Shown here in pieces: positions 1-8,124 of a DNA stretch of 64,000 bases (the stretch's first letter is position 1; each line of letters opens with the position of its first letter). The notes under the pieces are model-generated. The model saw only the letters and a list, made by a program, of their open reading frames with translations, was not told the origin of the DNA and searched no databases. This DNA is from Bacillus proteolyticus (lineage in GTDB: Bacteria; Bacillota; Bacilli; Bacillales; Bacillaceae_G): contig NZ_MACH01000153.1 in the NCBI RefSeq assembly GCF_001884065.1, positions 1 to 64,000 on the forward strand, given 5' to 3'. The position numbers and the translations under genes were made by a program.

Positions 1-33
1 AAAAAAGAGTCAGCAATGTGCTGACTCTTTTTT
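1..33. terminator. Intrinsic terminator hairpin
   Basis: Perfect inverted repeat (GAGTCAGCA / TGCTGACTC) with a three-base loop, flanked by A-run and T-run, so it can end transcripts from either side. It probably closes a gene that lies left of the window. Confidence 0.8.
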
Positions 34-129
34 ATTATGTGTATGCCTCTTTTTTATCACCTTATTTTCCTCAAATAAATAAAGGGATTTAGGAAAAGCT
101 ATGGTATGTATTAAAAGGAGGAGATAAAA

Positions 130-549
130 ATGACGCGAGTTAGAGACTTTATGAGTACTCATATTGTACATTGTACGCCGTTAGATAATGTATATGAGGC
201 TGCTGTAAAAATGAAGGAAGAATCGGTTGGATTGATTCCTGTTGTTGAAAATGAACAAGTTGTTGGGCTTGTTACCGATCGAGACTTAGTTGTTCGTGGG
301 ATTGCTGAAAAACATCCTGGATCTAATAAAATTACAAATATAATGACAACAAACATTGTTTCAGTTTCTCCAGATGATTCGATTGAAAAAGCTACAGAAT
401 TAATGGCACAGTATCAAATTAGACGCTTACCAGTAGTTGAGAGTGGGCAACTTGTGGGTATGCTAGCACTAGGTGATTTAGCTATAAGAGAATCGGCTGA
501 TGATCAAGCTGGCTTTGCTTTAAGTGAGATCTCGGAGCACATGGAATAA
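130..549 (+). CDS. CBS-domain pair protein (YhcV-like)
   Basis: A 139-residue soluble protein made almost entirely of two CBS motifs, roughly residues 7-60 and 70-125; the repeats share the pattern DLV/DLA after a G-L/M-V turn (VGLVTDRDL and VGMLALGDL). CBS pairs (Bateman modules) bind adenine nucleotides or related ligands and usually act as energy or ionic-strength sensors. Here there is no attached enzyme domain, so the regulated partner is unknown. The start follows a strong AAAGGAGGAG site seven bases upstream. It is monocistronic: a 12-bp inverted repeat lies just downstream and the next gene is 270 bp away. The domain call is secure; the function is not assigned. Confidence 0.9.
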   Translation: MTRVRDFMSTHIVHCTPLDNVYEAAVKMKEESVGLIPVVENEQVVGLVTDRDLVVRGIAEKHPGSNKITNIMTTNIVSVSPDDSIEKATELMAQYQIRRLPVVESGQLVGMLALGDLAIRESADDQAGFALSEISEHME

Positions 550-563
550 ATTATGTATAAAAA

Positions 564-622
564 TCAGATACATCATTCTAGTATATATGGATTAAACTAA
601 TATGTTAGCGTGATGTATCTGA
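564..622. repeat. Inverted repeat with perfect 12-bp arms
   Basis: TCAGATACATCA at 564-575 is exactly complementary to TGATGTATCTGA at 611-622, with a 35-base AT-rich loop. It has no T-run, so it is at best a weak terminator for the CBS gene and could instead be an mRNA 3' stabiliser. The rest of 623-800 is AT-rich spacer in which I see no gene. Confidence 0.5.
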
Positions 623-821
623 GACATTATATAATAAATATAGCGTTAATATATTCGACAGTTTTATTAAAATTTATTATTCCTAATTTTTAATAAGAGG
701 AAAAATGATATACTAATAGATATAAGTATTATGATAAGTTTTGAATATAACGATATTTATTGTTAATGATGTAATAATGGATTAATATTTCCTACGTAGA
801 TAAAAAGGAAAGGGGAATTAT

Positions 822-1973
822 ATGAGGGCTGTACAGGGCGATCCAAATTGGAATTTGGTTACAGATACATATATAGAACCAAACAATTTTGCTGAGTTAT
901 TTTCTTTGCTTGTACCTTGTCATCCAAAAGGTGGAGGGAAAGAGCGAACTATATTAGTATGGAAAGAAAAAGAGTTTTATAAAGAAGAAAATTTAGCGGC
1001 ATTTATCGTATATGGAATGAATAAAGTAAAGGGCTTACCGCAGTTTCATAAAGATGAAATTCCAACTCTAGTACGTATTCTGCGTTTATGTCAAGAGATT
1101 GGTTGGTATGAAGAGGCAAATGCTTTTATGATAAGCCAGGGGCTAGATGAATTTGTCCAAACTTCATTGGAATATGAAACATGGGATCTTTTGACGCAAG
1201 CGGTTGCTTTAAACTATTTAATTATTAAATATCGTATTGGTGAATTAACAGATGGCGATGTAGAGATTTGGAATCGAGTTAAATTTAGTGAGAAATGTAT
1301 AACAGATTGTAAGCATCTATTATCTCATAAAGAAGTATTGGAATTTACATTCTTTTATATGTGTAAGCGAGCTAAAATACTATCAAAAGAACAGTTAAAT
1401 AGTGATATGATGAATCTAGCAATGTATTGTAATACTTTTGTGTATGATTTGTATACACACGACTTATTACGAAAGTATCGTAAGTGTACAGATTTTCTAT
1501 CATATTATGGACCGAGTCAAGCAGTTTTAGCTTGTCAAAGAGCTGTGCTTTCTCAAATTTCAGACCGGTTAGATCCATTAAAGACAACGCATGTAGATGA
1601 TTATTTATATGTGATGAAAGAAATGATGGAGCATATGACGATAGGGGTAATGGATCGATATGGTCATTTTATTGGAAAGTTGCTATCATATGTACCATTT
1701 TTTGAAATGATTCAAGTTCCACAGCATGCATATTATTGTGAAGAATTACTTTATATTTGTAAGGGCATTGAATACAAAGAAGAAATACTACGCAATTATA
1801 TATTTATACAATTACATGATTGTTTACCATCCTTCTTTAAACTATTTCTTAAAAATAAGCGTTATGCAACGATTCATGATATTCTTTTCTATTGGTGCGA
1901 CGATGAACAAAGAATGAGTTTAGAGAAAAAATATAATCTTAGTTTTATTTATGAAAAATATGCTTGTGGTTAA
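822..1973 (+). CDS. Uncharacterised 383-residue helical protein
   Basis: I do not recognise a family. The protein is 383 residues, has no signal peptide or membrane helix, and is rich in Tyr, Phe, Leu and Cys (about twelve cysteines), with long predicted amphipathic helices throughout. This suggests an alpha-helical-repeat fold without a visible TPR consensus. The start ATG follows AAAGGAAAGGGG at a good distance. It stands alone: an AT-rich 270-bp region precedes it and a strong hairpin terminator follows 35 bp after the stop. Codon use is AT-rich like the neighbours. It is a real gene by length, ribosome binding site and terminator, but the role is unknown. Confidence 0.75.
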   Translation: MRAVQGDPNWNLVTDTYIEPNNFAELFSLLVPCHPKGGGKERTILVWKEKEFYKEENLAAFIVYGMNKVKGLPQFHKDEIPTLVRILRLCQEIGWYEEANAFMISQGLDEFVQTSLEYETWDLLTQAVALNYLIIKYRIGELTDGDVEIWNRVKFSEKCITDCKHLLSHKEVLEFTFFYMCKRAKILSKEQLNSDMMNLAMYCNTFVYDLYTHDLLRKYRKCTDFLSYYGPSQAVLACQRAVLSQISDRLDPLKTTHVDDYLYVMKEMMEHMTIGVMDRYGHFIGKLLSYVPFFEMIQVPQHAYYCEELLYICKGIEYKEEILRNYIFIQLHDCLPSFFKLFLKNKRYATIHDILFYWCDDEQRMSLEKKYNLSFIYEKYACG

Positions 1974-2007
1974 ACCGTATTTTACATATTAAAAATTAAT
2001 ATAAATT

Positions 2008-2044
2008 AAAAAGGATCTCAAGTTTATGTGAGATCCTTTTTTTG
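2008..2044. terminator. Bidirectional intrinsic terminator
   Basis: AAAAAGGATCTCA and its complement TGAGATCCTTTTT enclose a short loop. It ends the 383-residue protein gene on the plus strand and abuts the stop codon of the small minus-strand gene at 2045. Confidence 0.85.
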
Positions 2045-2200
2045 TTAGTAAAACAAGGAGAAAGTAACTAAGATAAGAAATAACATTCCATAAAGGAGAA
2101 ATTGTGCAGTATAACTTCCTTGTATACCAAAAAAAGTATTCATTTTTTCATATAAATTCAGTATATATTTCGTTGGGTTATCTTTGAAAGATTGGTACAC
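2045..2200 (-). CDS. Small membrane protein, 51 residues
   Basis: A GTG-started reading frame of 51 codons (begins MYQSFKDNPTKY, ends LVTFSLFY). It is preceded by AGAGGAG five bases before the start and stops right at the shared terminator. The C-terminal third is one strongly hydrophobic segment (about residues 35-51); the N-terminal part is polar. It sits 14 bp downstream of the 110-residue membrane protein on the same strand, so the two are very likely co-transcribed, possibly with the M23 peptidase gene upstream. No family is recognised. It is supported by the ribosome binding site, the spacing and the clean hydrophobicity pattern rather than by homology. Confidence 0.6.
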   Translation of the reverse strand: MYQSFKDNPTKYILNLYEKMNTFFGIQGSYTAQFLLYGMLFLILVTFSLFY

Positions 2201-2214
2201 AGTGTCTCCTCTTT

Positions 2215-2547
2215 CTAAGCTTCTTGTTCATGTTTTTGGTTATGAGGAACATTAACGTATCTAGCTATGAATAATAAAACACCCATAGAGAATACAGGAA
2301 GTATGGTAGATAAATAAAAACCATTACTAATTATATTTGTTATAAGAGCACTCAAAAGAAAAATTGCATTATAAATATGGGCTATTTTTTGTTTTAACCG
2401 CATTTGTAATGCTTCCATAATGATTTCTAAGGCAACAAAAGCAATAATGATAGATAAAAATACAGTGTTCGTATTATAAATGATTAAACAACAGATTAAA
2501 CCTAAAAAGGCCAGGTATTCAATAAAAAGAGGTATATTACGTGGCAT
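2215..2547 (-). CDS. Small integral membrane protein, 110 residues
   Basis: About four hydrophobic segments (residues 8-24, 27-45, 60-75 and 79-97), with a basic loop (RLKQK) and a charged C-terminal tail. There are no catalytic motifs and I do not recognise a family. It begins five bases after the stop of the SH3/M23 hydrolase gene on the same strand and is followed at once by the 51-residue gene, so the three form an apparent operon ending at 2008. A role at the envelope is inferred from that context only. Confidence 0.7.
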   Translation of the reverse strand: MPRNIPLFIEYLAFLGLICCLIIYNTNTVFLSIIIAFVALEIIMEALQMRLKQKIAHIYNAIFLLSALITNIISNGFYLSTILPVFSMGVLLFIARYVNVPHNQKHEQEA

Positions 2548-2552
2548 ACAAT

Positions 2553-3713
2553 TTACCTAACTAAATATGGCAGTGGGTTCACTGCATTTGTTTTTTCAAG
2601 ATTCCATTCCCCATTATGTAATTCAAAATGGAGATGTTGCCCGTATGAATGACCTGTATTTCCCATATGACCGACTAATTGTCCAGCTCGCACCTGATCC
2701 CCAACTTGTACGGCACGATCCTTCATATGAGCATAAACTGTTGTATATAACTTTCCATTTATTTGATGGGCGACGAACACGACATTGCCGTAGCTAGCCG
2801 AATAATAAGATTTCACAACTTTACCTGCAGCAGCAGCTTGAATAGAGATGTTGCCTTGTGCTGCAATATCTATACCATAATGCATTTGTTCCCAGCGCAT
2901 ATCAAAAGTTGAGCTAATTCTTCCTTGAGTTGGAAATTTGAAAACAGCTGGAATTGATGAAGGTTGAGCTGTTTTAGTTTGTGATTGATTTTGATGTTGC
3001 ACTATATAATGTTTTGCTACATATCCGTATCCTGTGCCAAAACGAATTTTATACCAAGTACCTACCGTTTCTACTACTTGTACTTGTGTACCATTTTGTA
3101 GCGAGCCAAGTATAGTGCTACTTGTACTAGCCTTGCTACGTACATTTAATTTTGGTGTTGCAACAGTATAAGAAGGTGAACCTTGTACAGTTACACCTTT
3201 TACTAGAGGTGTGGATCCATTAGATACAAAGTTTTTTTGTACGTATCCAATTTGACCGTTATGTAATATTTTGTACCAATCCCCTTGTTCACCTTGAATG
3301 GTAATGAATTGACCATTTGGTAATATATCTAGAATAGAAGACCCTGTATTAGGTTCAGAACGAACGTTTAATGCGTTTGCATTTACGATATATTGATTCT
3401 TTGATTGAACATTTTTTTTGAATAGAATTGCATCTTTTTTTATGTAGCCTGTTTTGTTGTTAACAGATACTTTATACCAATCTTGAGTTGTCTCAAGAAT
3501 AGTAACCGGGCTATTAAATCGAATGTTTTCAATTATTGCACTGTCTGCATGGTTATTTTGATGTAGTGCAACGTTGTCAATTTTTACATATCCAGTTTTT
3601 ACTTTAGATGGTTGCGTAGCAGCAGCTGTTTGTATATCGGATTCTCCCATAGAAGGAAGTAAAGAAGCAATTGCGATAGTAGTGGCTGTTAAAGCAGTAG
3701 TTTTCATATTCAT
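2553..3713 (-). CDS. Secreted SH3-domain M23 peptidase
   Basis: A 386-residue exported cell-wall hydrolase. A signal peptide occupies about residues 1-32. Three bacterial SH3 repeats follow (about 40-98, 108-166 and 185-240; each ends with the W-Y-K-I/V ... G-Y-V/I signature), and then a C-terminal LytM/M23 domain. The zinc-site motifs are visible: HYGID (H and D ligands), a YAHM catalytic segment and HLHFE (H ligand). M23 enzymes are zinc endopeptidases that cut peptide cross-bridges in peptidoglycan, and SH3b repeats anchor to the wall. The start ATG lies ten bases after AGGAGG. It is the first gene of a three-gene minus-strand unit with two small membrane proteins. Confidence 0.92.
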   Translation of the reverse strand: MNMKTTALTATTIAIASLLPSMGESDIQTAAATQPSKVKTGYVKIDNVALHQNNHADSAIIENIRFNSPVTILETTQDWYKVSVNNKTGYIKKDAILFKKNVQSKNQYIVNANALNVRSEPNTGSSILDILPNGQFITIQGEQGDWYKILHNGQIGYVQKNFVSNGSTPLVKGVTVQGSPSYTVATPKLNVRSKASTSSTILGSLQNGTQVQVVETVGTWYKIRFGTGYGYVAKHYIVQHQNQSQTKTAQPSSIPAVFKFPTQGRISSTFDMRWEQMHYGIDIAAQGNISIQAAAAGKVVKSYYSASYGNVVFVAHQINGKLYTTVYAHMKDRAVQVGDQVRAGQLVGHMGNTGHSYGQHLHFELHNGEWNLEKTNAVNPLPYLVR

Positions 3714-3928
3714 GTAATAAAGACCTCCTCTAGTTGTATAGTTGTAATTTTATTATAGTATAAAGATATAATATATTGGTCGTATTCACATAAATGTAAT
3801 ATGAAATCAATAAAAATAATGTTAGAAGAGAGGTTCGTATATAAATATTGTATATATCATTTGTGGGATCGCATTTATATTTATTTAACACATTATTGTC
3901 TAATTAATAATTAAGAAAATTAAAACAG

Positions 3929-3957
3929 TTGATGATGTCTTATTACGGTGTTATACT
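3929..3957 (+). promoter_or_regulatory. SigA-type promoter of the thiamin operon
   Basis: TTGATG (3929-3934), a 17-base spacer, and TATACT (3952-3957), placed about 25 bp before the first TPP aptamer. The region 3714-3928 upstream is AT-rich with no other feature seen. Confidence 0.6.
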
Positions 3958-3980
3958 GACAGTGATAATTTTATAGTTTG

Positions 3981-4071
3981 CTAGGAGAGCTGGTGTTGCC
4001 AGCTGAGAGTAGGCCGTAAGCCTTTGATCCTTTTCATTACCTGATCTAGATTATGCTAGCGTAGGGAAGCA
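3981..4071 (+). ncRNA. TPP riboswitch, first of a tandem pair
   Basis: It carries the THI-box landmarks in order: CTAGGAGAGCTG, GCTGAGAG, a pyrimidine-rich junction, ACCTGATCTAGATTATGC and TAGCGTAGGGAAGC. These are the thiamin-pyrophosphate-binding core. A separate terminator follows at 4093, so this aptamer has its own expression platform and should reduce read-through when TPP is high. Confidence 0.95.
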
Positions 4072-4092
4072 ATTCGGACACTAACAATGAGT

Positions 4093-4128
4093 CCCCGTTT
4101 CTTTGCGTATAGAAACGGGGCTTTTTTA
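4093..4128 (+). terminator. Riboswitch-controlled terminator 1
   Basis: CCCCGTTTCT pairs with AGAAACGGGG around an 8-base loop, followed by CTTTTTTATT. It is the expression platform of the first TPP aptamer. Confidence 0.9.
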
Positions 4129-4149
4129 TTTGAAAATTTCATATTGAAA

Positions 4150-4235
4150 CCACTAGGGGTGCTTGATGTGCTGAGAGAGGAATAATCCTTAACCCTTACA
4201 GACCTGATCTAGGTAATACTAGCGAAGGGAAGTGG
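4150..4235 (+). ncRNA. TPP riboswitch, second of a tandem pair
   Basis: A second complete THI box: CCACTAGGGGTGCTT, GCTGAGAGA, ACCCTT, ACCTGATCTAGGTAATAC and TAGCGAAGGGAAGTGG. The P1 stem (CCACT/AGTGG) repeats the sequence of the following terminator arm, giving a plausible alternative pairing. It starts only 22 bp after the first terminator. Confidence 0.95.
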
Positions 4236-4267
4236 ACAACGAATAAATGTATAATTTTATTTGCTGT

Positions 4268-4298
4268 AACCACTTCTTATATAGAAGTGGTTTTTTAT
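4268..4298 (+). terminator. Riboswitch-controlled terminator 2
   Basis: AACCACTTCT and AGAAGTGGTT form a perfect 10-bp stem with a 5-base loop, followed by a T-run. It lies 31 bp before tenA and is the expression platform of the second aptamer. Confidence 0.9.
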
Positions 4299-4329
4299 TT
4301 AGATACATATATCGGAAGGGGATAGAGAA

Positions 4330-5025
4330 ATGAAATTTTGCGATAGATTATTAGAAACTGTGCAACCTGTTTGGGAGAAAAGTCATAATCATCCGTTTGT
4401 AGTAGGTATGGGGGATGGCACGCTAGAAAAAGATAAATTTCAGTATTATATTATTCAAGATTATTTATATTTGTTAGATTATGCAAAGTTATATGCGATT
4501 GGTGTTGTAAAAGCAACGAATCCACAAGTAATGGGAAAGTTTGCTGAACAAATTGATGGAATTTTAAATGGAGAAATGACAATCCATAAACAGTATGCAA
4601 AAAGACTTGGCATTTCTGTACGAGAGATGGAATCTGCAAAACCATCTGCTAAAAATTTAGCTTATACAAATTACATGATGTCTGTATCTCAAAATGGCAC
4701 ACTTGCGGAATTAATAGCAGCACTTCTACCATGTATGTGGAGTTATTGGGAGATTGGAAAGCGTTTAAACGATATTCCTGGAGCAAGAGATCATGAGTTC
4801 TTTGGTGAATGGATTCAAGGATATAGTTCTGAAGAATACGGTAATCTTTGTATTTGGTTAATAGATTTATTAAATGAAATGGCAATTGGAAAGTCAGAGA
4901 AAGAGCTAGACCGATTAGAGGAAATTTTCTTATATTCCAGCCGATTTGAATATTTATTCTGGGATATGTCCTATCGTAAGGAGATGTGGGGTTTTGAGGA
5001 GCAAGAACATACTACAGTTTCATAA
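4330..5025 (+). CDS. tenA: TenA aminopyrimidine aminohydrolase / thiaminase II
   Basis: A 231-residue cytosolic TenA/THI-4 family enzyme. The family hydrolyses 4-amino-5-aminomethyl-2-methylpyrimidine, a breakdown product of thiamin, to the hydroxymethyl pyrimidine used for thiamin synthesis. Family features visible include the HPFVVGMGDGTL entry segment, YYIIQDYLYL, the conserved acidic and tyrosine residues around DY, and the C-terminal EMWGF. It is the first gene after the two TPP riboswitches and overlaps the next gene by 32 bp. Coupling to a ThiXYZ-type transporter fits the salvage route described in Bacillus halodurans. Confidence 0.95.
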   Translation: MKFCDRLLETVQPVWEKSHNHPFVVGMGDGTLEKDKFQYYIIQDYLYLLDYAKLYAIGVVKATNPQVMGKFAEQIDGILNGEMTIHKQYAKRLGISVREMESAKPSAKNLAYTNYMMSVSQNGTLAELIAALLPCMWSYWEIGKRLNDIPGARDHEFFGEWIQGYSSEEYGNLCIWLIDLLNEMAIGKSEKELDRLEEIFLYSSRFEYLFWDMSYRKEMWGFEEQEHTTVS

Positions 5026-5743
5026 TGTTTCTTTTCATTATGATGAGAAACCAATCATCGATGAATTAAATGCTTCTATACAAGAGAAAGAGTTTGTAAG
5101 CATTATCGGACCAAGTGGCTGCGGGAAAAGTACTTTATTTCGCCTTATTACGGGCTTAGAAGAAGCAAGTGCTGGACAAATAGAGCTGACAGAAACAAAG
5201 AGTCACCCTGTAGGATATATGCCTCAAAAAGATATGCTTTTGCCGTGGAGAACAATTATTGAAAATGCTGCGTTACCTTTAGAGTGCCAAGGTGTGCAGA
5301 AGAAAGAAGCGCAAGTAAAAGCGAAAGAACTGTTACATAAATTTGGGTTACAAGGATACGAGGCGAAATATCCGAAAGACTTATCTGGTGGTATGAGACA
5401 ACGTGTATCTTTTATCCGAACTTTATTAACGGGCGGGGAGATATTATTGTTAGATGAACCGTTTAGCGCATTGGACGCTTTAACGAAGGCATCTTTGCAA
5501 GAATGGTTATTTGAACAATGGAAAGAGTGGGAAAAAACAATTTTATTTATCACTCATGATGTTGAAGAAGCGTTGTTTCTTTCTAATCGAATTTTCGTTG
5601 TAGAAAATCAACCGATAGCAACTTTAACTGAGCGAATTGTACCGCTTGATTGTAACCGAACACGAAAGGATTTATATAGGCCTGAAGTATTGGCGCTTAA
5701 AGATGAGATCCTTAGTATGTTACAAAGGCAGGTACTTGTATGA
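4994..5743 (+). CDS. thiZ: ThiZ-type ABC transporter ATP-binding protein
   Basis: A 249-residue ATPase of the nitrate/sulfonate/pyrimidine (SsuB/TauB-like) ABC importer family. Visible motifs are Walker A GPSGCGKST, Q-loop PQKD, signature LSGGMRQR, Walker B ILLLDEPF and the H-loop THD. A TTG start at 4994 is chosen because AAGGAG (4978-4983) is ten bases upstream, although the open frame extends back to 4946 inside tenA. It is translationally coupled to tenA by overlap and to the permease by four shared bases. It should power uptake of a thiamin-derived pyrimidine such as the formylamino compound; substrate identity is inferred from TenA and the riboswitches. Confidence 0.9.
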   Translation: MRSKNILQFHNVSFHYDEKPIIDELNASIQEKEFVSIIGPSGCGKSTLFRLITGLEEASAGQIELTETKSHPVGYMPQKDMLLPWRTIIENAALPLECQGVQKKEAQVKAKELLHKFGLQGYEAKYPKDLSGGMRQRVSFIRTLLTGGEILLLDEPFSALDALTKASLQEWLFEQWKEWEKTILFITHDVEEALFLSNRIFVVENQPIATLTERIVPLDCNRTRKDLYRPEVLALKDEILSMLQRQVLV

Positions 5744-6495
5744 TGAACCGTTTGAAAGAATTAGTTCCTGCTCTTACACTTTCTAGTATTTTACTCATTA
5801 TGTGGGAAGTAGGGGCAAGAATTGTAGATGAGATGTACATTTTACCGTCACCGTCTGCAATTGTAATGAAGATTTGGAAACTAAAAGACATATTATTCAC
5901 GGTTCATTTACCGGCAACGTTATACGTCGTTTTAATAGGTGTTGCTATTTCTATCGTATTAGGTGTGGGGCTAGCAATGTTAATGAATGCGAGTACGTGG
6001 ATGGAAAAAGCATTTTACCCATTATTAGTAGCTTCACAAACCATCCCGATTACAGCACTTGCGCCCCTATTTGTTTTATGGTTTGGATATACCATTTGGA
6101 GTAAGGTTGTTGTTACAGTTTTAATTACGTTTTTCCCTATTGCGGTCAATACGTATGATGGATTACGTAGTACGAAGAAAGAGTGGGAGGAGCTCTTAGT
6201 TACGTATGGTGCAACGAAAAAAGATATTTTTCTAAAGCTAAAGTTGCCATCTGCTCTTCCTTACTTTTTCTCAGCGTTAAAAATTGCAGTTCCGCTTAGT
6301 GTGATCGGGGCGGCAATTGGAGAATGGCTCGGTGCACAAGCTGGGCTTGGATATTTCAGTAAAAGAATGATGACGCAGTTAGATGGTGCGGGTGTATTTG
6401 CACCAATTGTATTGCTATCATTATTAGCTATTTTTTTCGTCATACTTATTTCTATGTTAGAAAAGAAATTCATTAGTTGGAGGAAGCATTCATGA
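5740..6495 (+). CDS. thiX: ThiX-type ABC transporter permease
   Basis: A 251-residue inner-membrane permease of the binding-protein-dependent family with about six transmembrane segments. The EAA-like cytoplasmic loop is visible around TYGATKKDIFLKLKLPSALP. Its ATG overlaps the stop of the ATPase gene (ATGA), and its own stop overlaps the start of the binding-protein gene, so the three transporter genes are tightly coupled. The assigned substrate (thiamin pyrimidine salvage product) rests on its position in a TPP-riboswitch operon. A close alternative from sequence alone would be a sulfonate/taurine permease. Confidence 0.9.
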   Translation: MMNRLKELVPALTLSSILLIMWEVGARIVDEMYILPSPSAIVMKIWKLKDILFTVHLPATLYVVLIGVAISIVLGVGLAMLMNASTWMEKAFYPLLVASQTIPITALAPLFVLWFGYTIWSKVVVTVLITFFPIAVNTYDGLRSTKKEWEELLVTYGATKKDIFLKLKLPSALPYFFSALKIAVPLSVIGAAIGEWLGAQAGLGYFSKRMMTQLDGAGVFAPIVLLSLLAIFFVILISMLEKKFISWRKHS

Positions 6496-7493
6496 AATTT
6501 TTAAAACGCATCTTTGTGTTTACATTATTAGTTGCAATGATTGCAGGGTGCTCGAGTAATTCAGCATCAGATAAAAGTAAAAAAGAGAAAGAAATAACAG
6601 TCATGCTTGATTGGTATCCGAATGCGGTGCATAGCTTTATTTATGCCGCAATTGAAAAAGGCTACTTTAAAGAAGAAGGAGTAAAGGTAAATATTAAATT
6701 CCCTTCTAATCCGACTGATCCATTAACGTTAGCTGCAGCAGGGAAAGTGACAGTTGGCTTGTATTATCAGCCAGATGTTGTTATGGCCAGAGCAAATGAA
6801 CAAATTCCAGTGAAATCAATTGGAGCTGTCGTACGTTCACCGTTAAATCATGTCGTATCGCTGAAATCAGCAGGCATTCAATCACCGAAAGATTTAGAAG
6901 GCAAAACAGTAGGTTACTCTGGAACGCCTTTAAGTGAAGCGTATTTAAAAACGATGATAAAAGAAGATGGTGGTAATCCTGATACGGTGAAAGTAGTTGA
7001 TGTTGGGTTTGATTTAGTGCCAGCATTAATTACGAAAAAAGTGGATGCTGTAACAGGGGCATACATTAACCATGAAGTACCTGTTATGCGCCATGAAGGC
7101 CATGAACCAGCGTACTTTAATCCAGCTGATTATGGAGTACCGAACTATCATGAACTTGTGTTTGTAACAGGTGATAAAACGTTGAAAAAAGATAAAGAAG
7201 CGCTGCAAGCATTTTTACGTGGGGCGAAAAAAGGGTATGACTTTATGAAGAAAAACCCTGATGAAGCATTAAATATTTTATTAGATCATCAAGAAAAAGA
7301 AAACTTCCCACTTGTGCCAGAAGTTGAAAAAGAAAGTATGAAAATTTTATTAGAGAAGATGGAAACGAAAGATGAGCCATTCTTATCAGATTCAAAAGAG
7401 TCTTGGGAGAAACAAAATAAATGGTTGAAAGACAAAGGAATGACGAAAGAAATCGTTCCAGCCGATGAGCTATTCGAAAATATTTTAAAGTAG
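6492..7493 (+). CDS. thiY: ThiY-type pyrimidine-binding lipoprotein
   Basis: A 333-residue substrate-binding lipoprotein of the NMT1/ThiY family. The signal peptide ends in a lipobox (MIAGC), so the mature protein is anchored on the outer face of the membrane. The start at 6492 follows GGAGGAAG by five bases and overlaps the permease stop. The conserved opening ITVMLDWYPNAVHS is typical of pyrimidine-binding members, in which a Trp/Tyr pair stacks on the ring. It delivers N-formyl or amino pyrimidines to ThiXZ; TenA then converts the imported product. Confidence 0.92.
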   Translation: MKFLKRIFVFTLLVAMIAGCSSNSASDKSKKEKEITVMLDWYPNAVHSFIYAAIEKGYFKEEGVKVNIKFPSNPTDPLTLAAAGKVTVGLYYQPDVVMARANEQIPVKSIGAVVRSPLNHVVSLKSAGIQSPKDLEGKTVGYSGTPLSEAYLKTMIKEDGGNPDTVKVVDVGFDLVPALITKKVDAVTGAYINHEVPVMRHEGHEPAYFNPADYGVPNYHELVFVTGDKTLKKDKEALQAFLRGAKKGYDFMKKNPDEALNILLDHQEKENFPLVPEVEKESMKILLEKMETKDEPFLSDSKESWEKQNKWLKDKGMTKEIVPADELFENILK

Positions 7494-7497
7494 GCGA

Positions 7498-8124
7498 ATG
7501 AATATGAAAAATGAGCTCCACGTAATCTCAAATGGCCATATGCCATTCGAAGAGTTAGTGAATGTAGCGATGCAAATTGAGAGTGAGATTGATTATTTGC
7601 ATATTCGTGAGCGTGAGAAAAGTACGAAGGAATTATATGAAGGTGTGGAAAGCCTTTTAAAAAAAGGCTTTCCAGCATCTAAACTTGTTATAAATGACCG
7701 AATTGATATTGCTATTTTATTAAATATCCCGCGTGTGCAGCTAGGATATCGAAGTACAGATGTAAGGTCAGTGAAAGAAAAGTTTTCGTATTTGCATGTT
7801 GGCTATTCCGTACATTCTTTAGAAGAAGCGATAGAGGCTTTTAAGAATGGGGCTGACTCACTCATTTATGGTCATGTATTCCCAACAGAGTGCAAAAAAG
7901 GTGTGCCAGCGAGAGGGTTAGAAGAAATTTCGGACATTGCAAAGAGCTTATCGATACCGATTATAGCTATTGGAGGGATTACTCCTGAAAATACAAAGGA
8001 TGTTCTTGCAAGTGAAGTAAGTGGAATTGCTGTTATGTCTGGAATTGTAAGTAATAGTAACCCGTATAGCAGAGCGAAATCTTATAAGGAATCAATAAGA
8101 AAGTGGGCGGAAAAACATGTGTAA
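7498..8124 (+). CDS. tenI: TenI thiazole tautomerase
   Basis: A 208-residue TIM-barrel protein of the ThiE/TenI superfamily. Features seen: LHIREREKS near the N-terminus, YGHVFPTECKKGVPARGLE in the middle and AIGGITPENT near the C-terminus. The TenI-type histidine (YGHVF), used in the tautomerisation of the thiazole phosphate carboxylate, argues for TenI rather than thiamin-phosphate synthase ThiE. ATG at 7498 is used; a second ATG two codons later is possible, and the ribosome binding site is weak, so coupling from thiY (4-bp gap) is likely. It overlaps thiO by 8 bp. Confidence 0.9.
   Translation: MNMKNELHVISNGHMPFEELVNVAMQIESEIDYLHIREREKSTKELYEGVESLLKKGFPASKLVINDRIDIAILLNIPRVQLGYRSTDVRSVKEKFSYLHVGYSVHSLEEAIEAFKNGADSLIYGHVFPTECKKGVPARGLEEISDIAKSLSIPIIAIGGITPENTKDVLASEVSGIAVMSGIVSNSNPYSRAKSYKESIRKWAEKHV

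Noticed and set aside
7498-8124. Thiamin-phosphate synthase ThiE
   Set aside because: The protein is in the same superfamily, but the YGHVF histidine segment, the shorter length and its position after a TenA-type salvage set favour TenI.
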